64,000 nt of DNA from Betaproteobacteria bacterium (GTDB lineage: Bacteria > Pseudomonadota > Gammaproteobacteria > Burkholderiales > UBA3065). The stretch's first letter is position 1, and each line of letters starts with the position of its first letter. The DNA lies in contig JAIXXL010000047.1 of assembly GCA_027490755.1 (NCBI GenBank), forward strand, positions 1 through 64,000, read 5' to 3'. This document shows, in pieces, positions 16,289-24,471 of this stretch. The position numbers were made by a program, and so were the translations under genes. The notes below the pieces were generated by a model that saw only the letters and a list, made by a program, of their open reading frames with translations, had not been told where the DNA came from and searched no databases.

Positions 16289-18508
16289 TCAGAAGGCGAG
16301 GATCGCGTTGATCAAGCCGGAATAAAGGACATCGTGCCGATCATTCCCGTAGAGTTGCTTGAGGCCCTCGCCAGCCTTGAGCAAGGCCCCCGAGGCGTTG
16401 ATGACCATGTTCTGGTTGTAGAAGGGGCGCCACTGCACACCCATCGAGAGGTCCCAACCGATCTCGCTGGAACTCAGGGTCTGGCCTCCGCGAAGGAACG
16501 GCAGGAGGGGGCTGACCTCATCGAAACGCAGATGATTGAGATTGGCAACCACACGCACCTGCGGCGAGACATCGAAGTCAGCACCGACGCCAAGCAGGAT
16601 CAAGCCGGGGTTGACGAAGTTAGACTGGCCCTGCTCCTTGCTCGTCCGCAAGGACGGGATCACACCATTGCGGTTGGAAAGGGTCACCGCACCCCCACCG
16701 ATCAGGGGGATGTTCTGGCGGATCCAGTAACTGGTATCCGCTCCGGCAAACTGAGGGTTCTCGAAGATCGCATCAAACCCCGTAGCGCGGCCATCCGACG
16801 GGTCTTTGTCACCCATCGCATAGAGGAAGCTCCCGCGAAGCCGGACCCAGCTGAAATCCCGGGATAACTCGCTGGCGTGGAAGAACGATCGGATATCCGT
16901 CTCGCGACCGGCGATCTGGTTGAAGTCCTGCCTGCCGAGCGCCAGATAGGTCGACGTACTGAGATTGAGCCGGAGGCGGGGCCAGAGGAAAGACAAGTGG
17001 CCGTCGCCGGAGTAGCCGAGGTAGGTGACGTGGTACGGGCTCGGAGTGGATGGTGTGCTGCCAAGCACAGCCGGGCGCTGGACAAAGCCGTTAGCGTCGA
17101 TGAACTGGTAGTCCTCGTTGTTGCGGTTGTGCAGAACCGTGCCTTGCGAGGTGAAGCCCGTCAGCGGCCAGTCCTGACGGTAGGCATTGACCACATAGGT
17201 GTCGTCGTCGCGCCAGCGGCGGAACGTGTCATTGAGGCCGCTATTGATGTCTTTCTCGAGCCGCCGGAACCAGCCGATGTTGTACTGCCAACGGTTGTTG
17301 TCGCGGTTGCCGAACAGGCGGACGCCGAAAGGAAGATCCTGGAACAAGAAGCCCCGGAAATCACTGATGAACGGCTGAATGCCGACCCGGATCGAGTCGA
17401 AATCGTAGCGCGTGGAGACGTCGCGCAGGTGGTAGTCGAAGAACAGTTCCTGGATGCCGATGAAATCATCGTGCCGACGGCAGCGGCTCGGCAGTGCCTC
17501 GAATGTAGCTACTGGGCCCTCCCCCGATGTGGACCCAGCGACCGACCCGCCGCGTGGGCCAGAACAATCGGTTGAGTCGGCCCGCAGGACTCCCGGCTCG
17601 CGTGCCTCGGCACGGTTGAGATTGAAAACCGGGGTGAAGCGGAACTCCCAATCGGGCGGCTTGTAGGTGGTGTCGCCTTTGCTGATCGAGATGCTCGCAA
17701 TCAGCGTCGTGGCCAAGATGTTCTGGTGGGGATTTCCGAAGATATCAACCGCACCCCCAAGATTGCCGGGAGTCGGCGTCGGAATCTTCCGAAACTCGGC
17801 CAGGCTGTCCCAGATGGCGCCCACGTTCACAAACACATCCTCGCCCAGTGACGTGACGGGAATGTCTCCCTTCAGGATGTTCTGGTTGTAGGGGTCATAC
17901 CATGGGAACTTGAAGCCGAGCGCCTGCATCAGCCGCCAACGGTCGGGGACCGGCAAAGACTCGCGGGGCAGGTTGGGCTTGGGTGGCTCCAGTTGATCCG
18001 GATCGATCGGCGGCAGCGTCACCACCTTGCGGGGGATATCCCCCGGGCGGGCAAGACCCTCGTCGCGGTCGGGCTCCTGCCCTGTGCCCAGGTCCTCGGT
18101 GGCCAGTCGCGGGCTGCCGCGGACGGGCAGCAGGTCCACCGTCGACTCGCCGTATTCTCCCTCCGCGCGCAGTACCCAAGCGGTCCTGTCGGGATCTGGC
18201 GCGATCTGCACGCGGAACCAGTCCCCACGCTGCTCAAGGATGGTCAGCAGGCGGCCACGCTCGATCTCCGCGACCGAGAGCGACGACTCGTCTGGATCGA
18301 TGTGAGCGCGCACGCTCGCCGCGTTGACCTGCAGCAGCGGGGTGCGCTGGACCTGCGTGTGGTGCTGGTCGGCAGGGTCCGGATCTGTTTCGGCCTGACC
18401 AGCCAAAGCTGGGTGATCAGCTCCGATAAAAGCCAGCAAAACGGCAATGGCAATGCCGAGTGCTTGCGGACCGAGTCCGCCGGAGCGACTAGATGCCGCG
18501 GCAGACAT
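16289..18508 (-). CDS. Outer-membrane beta-barrel (porin candidate) with N-terminal SH3 domain
   Basis: The ATG at 18508 is chosen because it gives a signal peptide (core LGIAIAVLLAFIGA, cleavage near ALA|GQ); the same frame extends upstream to 18670 but only as a basic, Ser/Arg-rich shadow of the previous gene. The mature protein starts with a bacterial SH3-like domain (about residues 50-120: ASVRAHIDPDESS, GDWFRVQI). From about 190 to the end it alternates aromatic and polar residues like a large barrel (FRFTPVFNLN, LFFDYHLRDV, YNIGWFRRLE) and ends in Phe (NAILAF), a usual outer-membrane assembly signal. It overlaps the previous gene by 20 nt and is followed 2 nt later by the decaheme gene. 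By analogy with porin-cytochrome conduits, it may sheath a cytochrome through the outer membrane; the sequence shows no close match to MtrB that I can recognise. Confidence 0.8.
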   Translation of the reverse strand: MSAAASSRSGGLGPQALGIAIAVLLAFIGADHPALAGQAETDPDPADQHHTQVQRTPLLQVNAASVRAHIDPDESSLSVAEIERGRLLTILEQRGDWFRVQIAPDPDRTAWVLRAEGEYGESTVDLLPVRGSPRLATEDLGTGQEPDRDEGLARPGDIPRKVVTLPPIDPDQLEPPKPNLPRESLPVPDRWRLMQALGFKFPWYDPYNQNILKGDIPVTSLGEDVFVNVGAIWDSLAEFRKIPTPTPGNLGGAVDIFGNPHQNILATTLIASISISKGDTTYKPPDWEFRFTPVFNLNRAEAREPGVLRADSTDCSGPRGGSVAGSTSGEGPVATFEALPSRCRRHDDFIGIQELFFDYHLRDVSTRYDFDSIRVGIQPFISDFRGFLFQDLPFGVRLFGNRDNNRWQYNIGWFRRLEKDINSGLNDTFRRWRDDDTYVVNAYRQDWPLTGFTSQGTVLHNRNNEDYQFIDANGFVQRPAVLGSTPSTPSPYHVTYLGYSGDGHLSFLWPRLRLNLSTSTYLALGRQDFNQIAGRETDIRSFFHASELSRDFSWVRLRGSFLYAMGDKDPSDGRATGFDAIFENPQFAGADTSYWIRQNIPLIGGGAVTLSNRNGVIPSLRTSKEQGQSNFVNPGLILLGVGADFDVSPQVRVVANLNHLRFDEVSPLLPFLRGGQTLSSSEIGWDLSMGVQWRPFYNQNMVINASGALLKAGEGLKQLYGNDRHDVLYSGLINAILAF

Positions 18509-20405
18509 TGTTGACCTTGCTATTGATGAACGGCGCCTGCGGGCATTGGATGTACTTGAGGCCCTTGACCCGGCGGGAGGCCGGGGCGTGGCCGATCCCA
18601 GGAATGCCGATACGGGCCAGCCCGAGCGCGATGACCAGTTCCTCCTGCTCGATGCCATCACCTGAGGCACCTATACCACCGACAAGCACACCGTTTTTGT
18701 AGATGGGCACTGAAGCCGGGCGAATCTGGATGCCGTTGTCGATGCCTAGGGAAGTATTCTCCCCCGAGAGCAGGGTGGTGCAACGCTCGGCGCCGTAGGC
18801 CAGAAGCTTGTTTGAGATGAGATCGAACTGGACACCCTGGTTGAATGGGCTCCAGTTGATGCCATTGGAAAGTGGACCGCGCGGCTTGCCATCGACACCG
18901 TCTGGAAAGTTGGGGCGAGCGATGTTCCCGAGAGCCCGGCCCGAAATGGCAAGGCCGTTCGCGAGCGCATTGGGGTTTGTATTGCCAAAGAAAGCCCGCG
19001 TGTCGCGCACGTAGCGGCTGTCGCCACCAGAGATGGGAGGAAACAGCAGATTCAGGTTTTGACTTGCAGTGTTCCTGGAGAAGAATACCGCGCTGCGGGC
19101 CTTTTGCAGGGAGACGTCTGTGCCCAAGACAGGGGCGTCTGGGCTGCGGGCAATAGCGAGCACCCGGCCATCAGCATCAACGATCGACACCGAGACACGG
19201 GCGAAGGATCCGTCAGGCTTGCGAAGCTGGGCGCGCGCCACACGGGCAACGTTGAACGAGGAACGCATAAGGGCTTTGACGTCGTCGACAGAAAGGTTTT
19301 GGCCACTAACCGGAGCACCGTCAAGAGGAAGGCCCTGCCGCGGGTTACCGAGGGCGTCGACCAGAATGAAGAGACCCAATGAGCCCGTGCCAGGGTATAC
19401 AGAGCCCTCGTCCGCCACGAAGCCCGACGCGGGTTCGCCATATCGCGTCCCGTCGAGCGGTACAGGCGAGACAAAAAAGTTGTCTACACTCACTTGCTCC
19501 GCGGGGGGATCCGGTATAGGGGCTCCCGTTGTCGAAGCAAGCGGACCCACCAGTCGCGCATCAGAGTCGGAATATCGCAGCGTGGCACCACCCACGGTGA
19601 TCCGGTCCCCGCGGATGGCCGCAGGCGCCGTGAAGCCGGTAGTGGCCGACTGCGCGATGATCTCCTCGACGTCGAAATCGAGGCGGCGCGGATCAGGGTC
19701 CAGATCGAGGCCGTATGTCGACGTTGCGCCGGCTACCACGCCGATGCCGCCCACCACGACGCCTCCCTTGTAGAGCGGAAATCCGCCGGGGTCCGCAGCC
19801 ACGCCCAACGGGGATGGTCTCGGCCCGACGCCAACGCTGGCGCCGTCCGACGTATTCACAAGATCACTGCACTGCAGTTGGCTGAACTGCAATCCGAACA
19901 GCGGCCCGCTGGGCACATTTCGAATCCCTGGAGGCAGGTGCTTCTGGATGAGGTAACTCGCGGTCCGGGTACTGAAGGCATTGCCCGAGGTCGAGACGTA
20001 GGCCCCGGTGACAGCTTTAGAGATGGCGGCCAGAGCGGCGAGGTCGAGACCCGAGGCGATCGAGTTGACACCCTCCAACCCGCCAGTCACGCTCAGCCCG
20101 CTCCTGATCGTGACTTCGGACGCAGCTCCAATTCGATAGACCGCAAGCACATTGCCCACCCGGTCCGCCACCGCCACCGTCATGCGGCCCTGCACAGCCG
20201 CCGCGATCGAGGGGTTCTGCGCCGATTCGACCGCCTGGTTCACCACGCATGTCACCTCGGCTGCGGTCAGGCGCTCCGGCGCGAGGGAGTCTGCCGTACA
20301 AGCAGCTTGAGCACCCGGCGACCACCCACACGCCGCGGCGAACAAGACCGCCGCCCAACGCGCAACAGGGTGCGCCAAGAAACCACGCAGCCTAAGCAGA
20401 CTCAT
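18489..20405 (-). CDS. Exported protein with tandem GlcG/HbpS-like domains
   Basis: A 638-residue protein with a signal peptide ending near GAQA|AC. Two regions resemble the GlcG/HbpS (Haem_degrading) fold: one near residues 45-260 (MTVAVADRVGNVLAVYR, LYKGGVVVGGIGVVAG) and one near 380-615 (VSIVDADGRVLAIARSP, IYKNGVLVGGIGASGDG). The repeated glycine-rich YKxGVxVGGIG motif is the clearest evidence of duplication. Scattered Cys (about nine in all) could form disulfides. Some family members bind heme or corrinoids; others are uncharacterised. Its start overlaps the preceding decaheme stop by 4 nt and its end overlaps the porin start, so it is fully built into the operon. Heme handling or a structural role at the outer membrane are both possible. 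Confidence 0.8.
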   Translation of the reverse strand: MSLLRLRGFLAHPVARWAAVLFAAACGWSPGAQAACTADSLAPERLTAAEVTCVVNQAVESAQNPSIAAAVQGRMTVAVADRVGNVLAVYRIGAASEVTIRSGLSVTGGLEGVNSIASGLDLAALAAISKAVTGAYVSTSGNAFSTRTASYLIQKHLPPGIRNVPSGPLFGLQFSQLQCSDLVNTSDGASVGVGPRPSPLGVAADPGGFPLYKGGVVVGGIGVVAGATSTYGLDLDPDPRRLDFDVEEIIAQSATTGFTAPAAIRGDRITVGGATLRYSDSDARLVGPLASTTGAPIPDPPAEQVSVDNFFVSPVPLDGTRYGEPASGFVADEGSVYPGTGSLGLFILVDALGNPRQGLPLDGAPVSGQNLSVDDVKALMRSSFNVARVARAQLRKPDGSFARVSVSIVDADGRVLAIARSPDAPVLGTDVSLQKARSAVFFSRNTASQNLNLLFPPISGGDSRYVRDTRAFFGNTNPNALANGLAISGRALGNIARPNFPDGVDGKPRGPLSNGINWSPFNQGVQFDLISNKLLAYGAERCTTLLSGENTSLGIDNGIQIRPASVPIYKNGVLVGGIGASGDGIEQEELVIALGLARIGIPGIGHAPASRRVKGLKYIQCPQAPFINSKVNNVCRGI

Positions 20406-22012
20406 CGGCTCGCCACCCGCTGCGCAGCCAAGCCGCGCCCCGCGACCTTTTTATCGAGGGGCTTGGCCGGCACCGGCTCGGGCTTGGCCGTGGGCATGTG
20501 GAAGCCGTGGCATAGCGAGCACTCGGAGACGATCTTGTCGGACACCGGCTTGCTGCCGGCGTGGCAGTCGCGGCAACCTTCGATGCCCGGCATCAGCACG
20601 TCGCTGGCCTTCTTCGACTTGCCGGCTTCGTGGCAGCTCTCGCACTTGGCGCTGGCGTGCGACGCGTGGCTGAACTCGGACTTGGGCATCCAGGCGTGAT
20701 CGGACGCGATCGGCGCCACGCTCCATTGCGGCAGGTTGCGGCCCGGGGTGCCGGCCTTGCCCGGCCCGGCGAGGCGTTTGACCTCGTGGCAGATAGCGCA
20801 GGAGGTCTTCTCGAACAACTCGACGGCCGCATTGCTGGCGCGGCTCATGTTGTTGCCGGGCGTGTTGACGAAGCTGCGCGGCGGCAGGTCCGGCTCGCCA
20901 GGGCGCTTGATGACAATGGTCTTGGTGAGCGGCTCGGGGCCACGCGGCACGCTGCCGACCGACCCGGCGAAGCTGTAGAACTCGGCCAGCGTGTCGAGCA
21001 CCTCGGTCACCGACCCGTGCGGCACCTCGCGGTTCGACAGGTTCGGCTCCATCTTCAGCGCATGACAGCTCTGGCAGTGGTCCTTCATGTTGACGGTTTT
21101 GAAGTTGATGCCGTCGGGGTCTGGCTTATGGCAGTTGGCGCACTTCATCACAACCTTGCCGTCTGGGCTGCCGATACCCTTCTTGTCCAAGTGGACATCG
21201 TGCGGGAATTTCAGATTGGTCGGCTCAGACAGCTGGCCGGCGTCGGGCAGACGCACGCGTTTCAGCGCAACCCTCATCTGATCGACCGTGGGTGCTGACT
21301 GCGTCATCTGCACGCGGAAGTTCGGGTGCTCGTCGGCGAAGTCACGAACGTTCTCGGTCTCGGTCTTGGCGTAGCTCTTCTTGATGTCGCCGTGGCAGTC
21401 GGCGCAATCGCGGCCGACGGCGTGCTTGTTCTGCTGTGCCAGGCCAAAGCCGCCCTGGTGGTCGAGATGACACGTCGCGCAGCGAACGTCCAGACGCGCA
21501 TCGTGTACCGACTTGCGGTCGACGTGGTCGGAGATGGCCTTGTGACAGCTGAGGCAGTCGGCGTCCTTGACCTGGGTAAAGGCACCGCTGTGGCAGACAC
21601 GGCAGTCGTTGGCCCACGGCTGGTGCGCAACGGCAACCGGACCCGGGTTCCACCAGCGGTCAAGCGCCATGATGGTCGGCGCGGCGGACTTGTAGCCGGT
21701 CATGTCGGCGAGTTGGTAGAAGCTCGCCGCATCGCCCTTCGCATAATCGGGTGTGGCCTGCGGGTCTGGTCTGCGCCCCTCAAGCTGGGCCTGGCTATCG
21801 GCCGCAGAGCCCGCAAACATGGTCCCTATAACCGGGAGCTTGGCAACCGCGGCCGCATCACCACCGTAGATCGAGGCCAGCACCGGCGCGACGAGAAAAC
21901 CGACGATACCGACAGCGAACAGCAGCCACGAGGCGAGCCGCCGCCCGCCCATCGGCCGCTGCAGCTTGTGGATCTCCACGGTGATTGGGTCGTCTGGGGT
22001 ATGGCCACTCAT
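20402..22012 (-). CDS. Membrane-anchored decaheme cytochrome c
   Basis: A 536-residue protein with a single uncleaved-looking membrane helix at about 28-49 (SWLLFAVGIVGFLVAPVLAS) after a charged cytoplasmic start, and a large periplasmic part with ten CXXCH motifs between about residues 137 and 500 (CRVCH, CLSCH, CATCH, CADCH, CANCH, CQSCH, CAICH, CESCH, CRDCH, CSLCH). Extra His residues between motifs (for example FSHASHAS, FPHDVHLD) are typical distal ligands, so most hemes are probably bis-His. It lies 16 nt after the cytochrome b-like gene. The likely job is to move electrons between that membrane partner and periplasmic or outer-membrane cytochromes. Confidence 0.92.
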   Translation of the reverse strand: MSGHTPDDPITVEIHKLQRPMGGRRLASWLLFAVGIVGFLVAPVLASIYGGDAAAVAKLPVIGTMFAGSAADSQAQLEGRRPDPQATPDYAKGDAASFYQLADMTGYKSAAPTIMALDRWWNPGPVAVAHQPWANDCRVCHSGAFTQVKDADCLSCHKAISDHVDRKSVHDARLDVRCATCHLDHQGGFGLAQQNKHAVGRDCADCHGDIKKSYAKTETENVRDFADEHPNFRVQMTQSAPTVDQMRVALKRVRLPDAGQLSEPTNLKFPHDVHLDKKGIGSPDGKVVMKCANCHKPDPDGINFKTVNMKDHCQSCHALKMEPNLSNREVPHGSVTEVLDTLAEFYSFAGSVGSVPRGPEPLTKTIVIKRPGEPDLPPRSFVNTPGNNMSRASNAAVELFEKTSCAICHEVKRLAGPGKAGTPGRNLPQWSVAPIASDHAWMPKSEFSHASHASAKCESCHEAGKSKKASDVLMPGIEGCRDCHAGSKPVSDKIVSECSLCHGFHMPTAKPEPVPAKPLDKKVAGRGLAAQRVASR

Positions 22013-22028
22013 CTTCTCGCCCTTCTCA

Positions 22029-22892
22029 TCAACCGCGGCTGTAGATCAGCCCGTGGCCGTCATACAGGACGTTGCCGTTGTAATAGAACAACACCGAGAC
22101 GATGTGGGCGATCAGCACGGCCAACAAGCCGATTGAGGCCGGCACGTGGAATATCAGCCACACATCGGTCCATGCCTTCAGCCTGAGGAAACCGCGCATA
22201 CGCTGCAACTGACTCTGCCGCTTGACCTGGACGGCGTACAGGTCACGGACAGCCTTGTCACCTTGCAGACCCATCTGGTGCAGCGCAGCGACCGCGATGT
22301 CGGTGGCACAGCGCCCAGGTCCACCGAAACGTCCGAACAGGCCGTTCACGATGTGGCCATTGGCCGAATCTTCAACCAGACGCTGAACCTCTTCGCCCAT
22401 GCCCTTGGCCATGTTGCGCGACTCCGCGTCCAGTTCCTTGAGCAGGTCGCCGTGCTGCTGCAAGGACTTGCCCGCCACCAGACCGCTCATGAGGGACGGG
22501 TTACGCATGTAGACCGACACGCCCCAGATGCCGCTGACGATGACCAACACCATCAGTGTGTACGCAAGCGTGTGGACGTTGATGCCGAACTGGAAGCCGG
22601 TGTGCAAGGTGGCGACCACCAAAAGGGACAACCCGAGCCAGACGTGGGCGGATAGCCAACCGCGCACCGTCCCCAGGTTGGAGCGGTAGGCGCGCTTACG
22701 CATGCCGAAGAGGATGAGCCAGACAATGAGCAGCGCACCGATGATGCCTAGCGTGTAGCCAAGCCAAGTGCCGCCGTTCGGTACGGTCCGAGGCTCATCA
22801 AGGACGTAGGCGACAATGCTGCCGACCGCTAGTAACAGGCTCCACTTGAGATAGCGGAACCCGCCAAGACTCAGAATGCTTTCCTGCGTCAT
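22029..22892 (-). CDS. Five-helix diheme cytochrome b-like membrane protein
   Basis: The start at 22892 is chosen for AGGA about 8 nt upstream and because it removes a basic leader; the frame runs on to 22979. The 287-residue product has helices at about 14-32, 42-63, 81-101, 107-129 and 243-271. Two helices each carry a His pair 14 residues apart: H83/H97 and H249/H263. That spacing across facing helices is the classic arrangement for two b hemes stacked across the membrane. A soluble loop of about 110 residues (130-240) separates helices four and five. It is the first gene of the seven-gene operon and probably exchanges electrons with the quinone pool. I cannot place it in a named family with certainty. 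Confidence 0.82.
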   Translation of the reverse strand: MTQESILSLGGFRYLKWSLLLAVGSIVAYVLDEPRTVPNGGTWLGYTLGIIGALLIVWLILFGMRKRAYRSNLGTVRGWLSAHVWLGLSLLVVATLHTGFQFGINVHTLAYTLMVLVIVSGIWGVSVYMRNPSLMSGLVAGKSLQQHGDLLKELDAESRNMAKGMGEEVQRLVEDSANGHIVNGLFGRFGGPGRCATDIAVAALHQMGLQGDKAVRDLYAVQVKRQSQLQRMRGFLRLKAWTDVWLIFHVPASIGLLAVLIAHIVSVLFYYNGNVLYDGHGLIYSRG

Positions 22893-23129
22893 GCAACGGT
22901 CCTGGTCGTGAGGCGGTTTGTCCGGAGGCGCTCCTGCTGCGAGCCGGCGGGCTACAAGACAAGCCAGTAGCCGAGCCATTCCCGCGGTGCCGTGGAGTTT
23001 TTTACAAGGCTAGACTTTACCGCATCTGGCTGAAAAATTTTGTTACCGGCCTGCAAAAAGCGTGACATAGACATCTGCCTCCCGAGTCCCTAGAGTGCAG
23101 GCTCCCCGCAGATGCAAACCTGACTGAAA
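22893..23129. promoter_or_regulatory. Divergent intergenic region between the cytochrome operon and ccm operon
   Basis: This 237-bp gap separates the first gene of the - strand multiheme operon from ccmI on the + strand, so both promoters should lie here. Around 22995-23060 the composition is clearly more AT-rich than the surroundings (for example tggagttttttacaaggc and gaaaaattttgttaccggc). I could not identify a confident -35/-10 pair or a palindromic operator. Shared control of heme-protein genes and their maturation genes is a reasonable inference from the layout. Confidence 0.5.
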
Positions 23130-24455
23130 ATGCCTGTTTTCCTGATCTTTGCCACGCTCGCTGGCGTGTTTGTAGCCGCGCTGTTGTGGCGCGCGCAGCG
23201 CCCCCGGACGGCTGCCGCCGCCGGCGACAACGACGCCAGCTGGGCCGTGATGGTTGCGCGCCGGCGCGAGATCGAGGAGGACCCTGACCTTGACCCGACC
23301 CTGCGAGATACCCTGATCGCCGAGTGGCAGGAGCAGGCGGCCAGCCTGCGCGGCGATGTCGCCGGGGCCGGCCTGGTGCCGCCGGTAACGCGCCGCTGGC
23401 TGCTGCCAGTCGGCGTGGTCGTCATCGCGGGAGCCGCCTACGCCTGGGTCGGCGATCTCAGCGAGCCGGCGATGCGGTTCAACGTTGCTGGGTTGGGCGG
23501 CCCTTCGGTGATGATGCGCGAGACGCCGCCACGCCCTGGCGAGAACCACCCCGGCGGCAAGGGCTCGATCGAGGAGCGCATCGCGGCACTGGAAGAGAAG
23601 CTGAGAGCCGAACCCGAGAACCTGGAGGGTTGGGTGATCCTGGCCCGATCGCGCGGTCTGCAGCGTGACTACCCGGCGGCGGTGAAGGCGCTGGAGCAGG
23701 CGCTGCGACTGGCACCCGGCCACCCGGACCTGCTGGCCGACCTGGCCGACGCGGTGGCCATGGCGCAAGGCGAGAAGATGGCTGGCCGCCCGGTTCAGCT
23801 GGTGGCCGAGGCGCTGAAGGCCGACCCGAATCACCAGAAGTCGCTGGCACTGGCGGCCACCGCCGCCATGCAGGCCAATGACCGCGAGAGCGCGGTGAAG
23901 CTGTGGCGCAAGCTGCAGAGCCAGTTCACGCCAGCCGACCCCGACTACGCGCAGATCGGCAACATCCTGGCCCAGCTCGGCGAACCGGCACCGGCCGGTG
24001 CGCCCGCCGCCCCGCCCTCGCCGGCAGCGCCCGCCGCACCAGCTTCACCCGCATCGCCCCCGGCGCCGGCCGCTGCCGCCAGCGCAGTGATCCGCGGACA
24101 GGTCGCGCTGAGCCCGGCCGGCATCGAGCGCCTGCGCAAGCAGCCTGCGCCGGCCTCGGCCGTCCTTTACATCGTCGCCAAGGCAGTCGATGGGCCGCCG
24201 ATGCCTCTGGCAGTCCTGCGGCTGCCGATCAAGGACCTGGCTGGCGGGCGCATGGTGGCGTTCCAGCTTGATGACTCTTTGGCCATGAACCCGCAGCTGA
24301 GCCTGTCGAGGTTTAAGCAGGTCAGCGTCGAGGCACGCGTGTCGATGAGCGGCAACGCCATCCGGCAGCCCGATGACTGGTCAGCAGTGCGTACGCCAGT
24401 GGCGGTCGGCAGCGAGGGCCTGCCCTTGCAGATCGCGCCACCGGCAGGCCAGTGA
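23130..24455 (+). CDS. ccmI: Cytochrome c maturation protein CcmI
   Basis: CcmI (CycH) holds apocytochrome c for the CcmF/CcmH heme ligation complex. This 441-residue version begins with a membrane helix (MPVFLIFATLAGVFVAALLW), then a cytoplasmic segment with coiled-coil character, a second helix (about 88-106, LLPVGVVVIAGAAYAWVG), a periplasmic TPR domain (about 155-285) that captures the C-terminus of apocytochromes, an Ala/Pro linker, and a C-terminal beta-rich CcmI domain (about 310-441). It is the first gene of the ccm operon, whereas it commonly comes last; the operon begins directly opposite a 24-CXXCH cytochrome operon. Confidence 0.93.
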   Translation: MPVFLIFATLAGVFVAALLWRAQRPRTAAAAGDNDASWAVMVARRREIEEDPDLDPTLRDTLIAEWQEQAASLRGDVAGAGLVPPVTRRWLLPVGVVVIAGAAYAWVGDLSEPAMRFNVAGLGGPSVMMRETPPRPGENHPGGKGSIEERIAALEEKLRAEPENLEGWVILARSRGLQRDYPAAVKALEQALRLAPGHPDLLADLADAVAMAQGEKMAGRPVQLVAEALKADPNHQKSLALAATAAMQANDRESAVKLWRKLQSQFTPADPDYAQIGNILAQLGEPAPAGAPAAPPSPAAPAAPASPASPPAPAAAASAVIRGQVALSPAGIERLRKQPAPASAVLYIVAKAVDGPPMPLAVLRLPIKDLAGGRMVAFQLDDSLAMNPQLSLSRFKQVSVEARVSMSGNAIRQPDDWSAVRTPVAVGSEGLPLQIAPPAGQ

Positions 24456-24471
24456 TCGACGCAGGAGAGAG

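Noticed and set aside
18509..18670. N-terminal extension of the porin candidate
   Set aside because: It would overlap the upstream gene by 180 nt, is Ser/Arg-rich and would bury the signal peptide.
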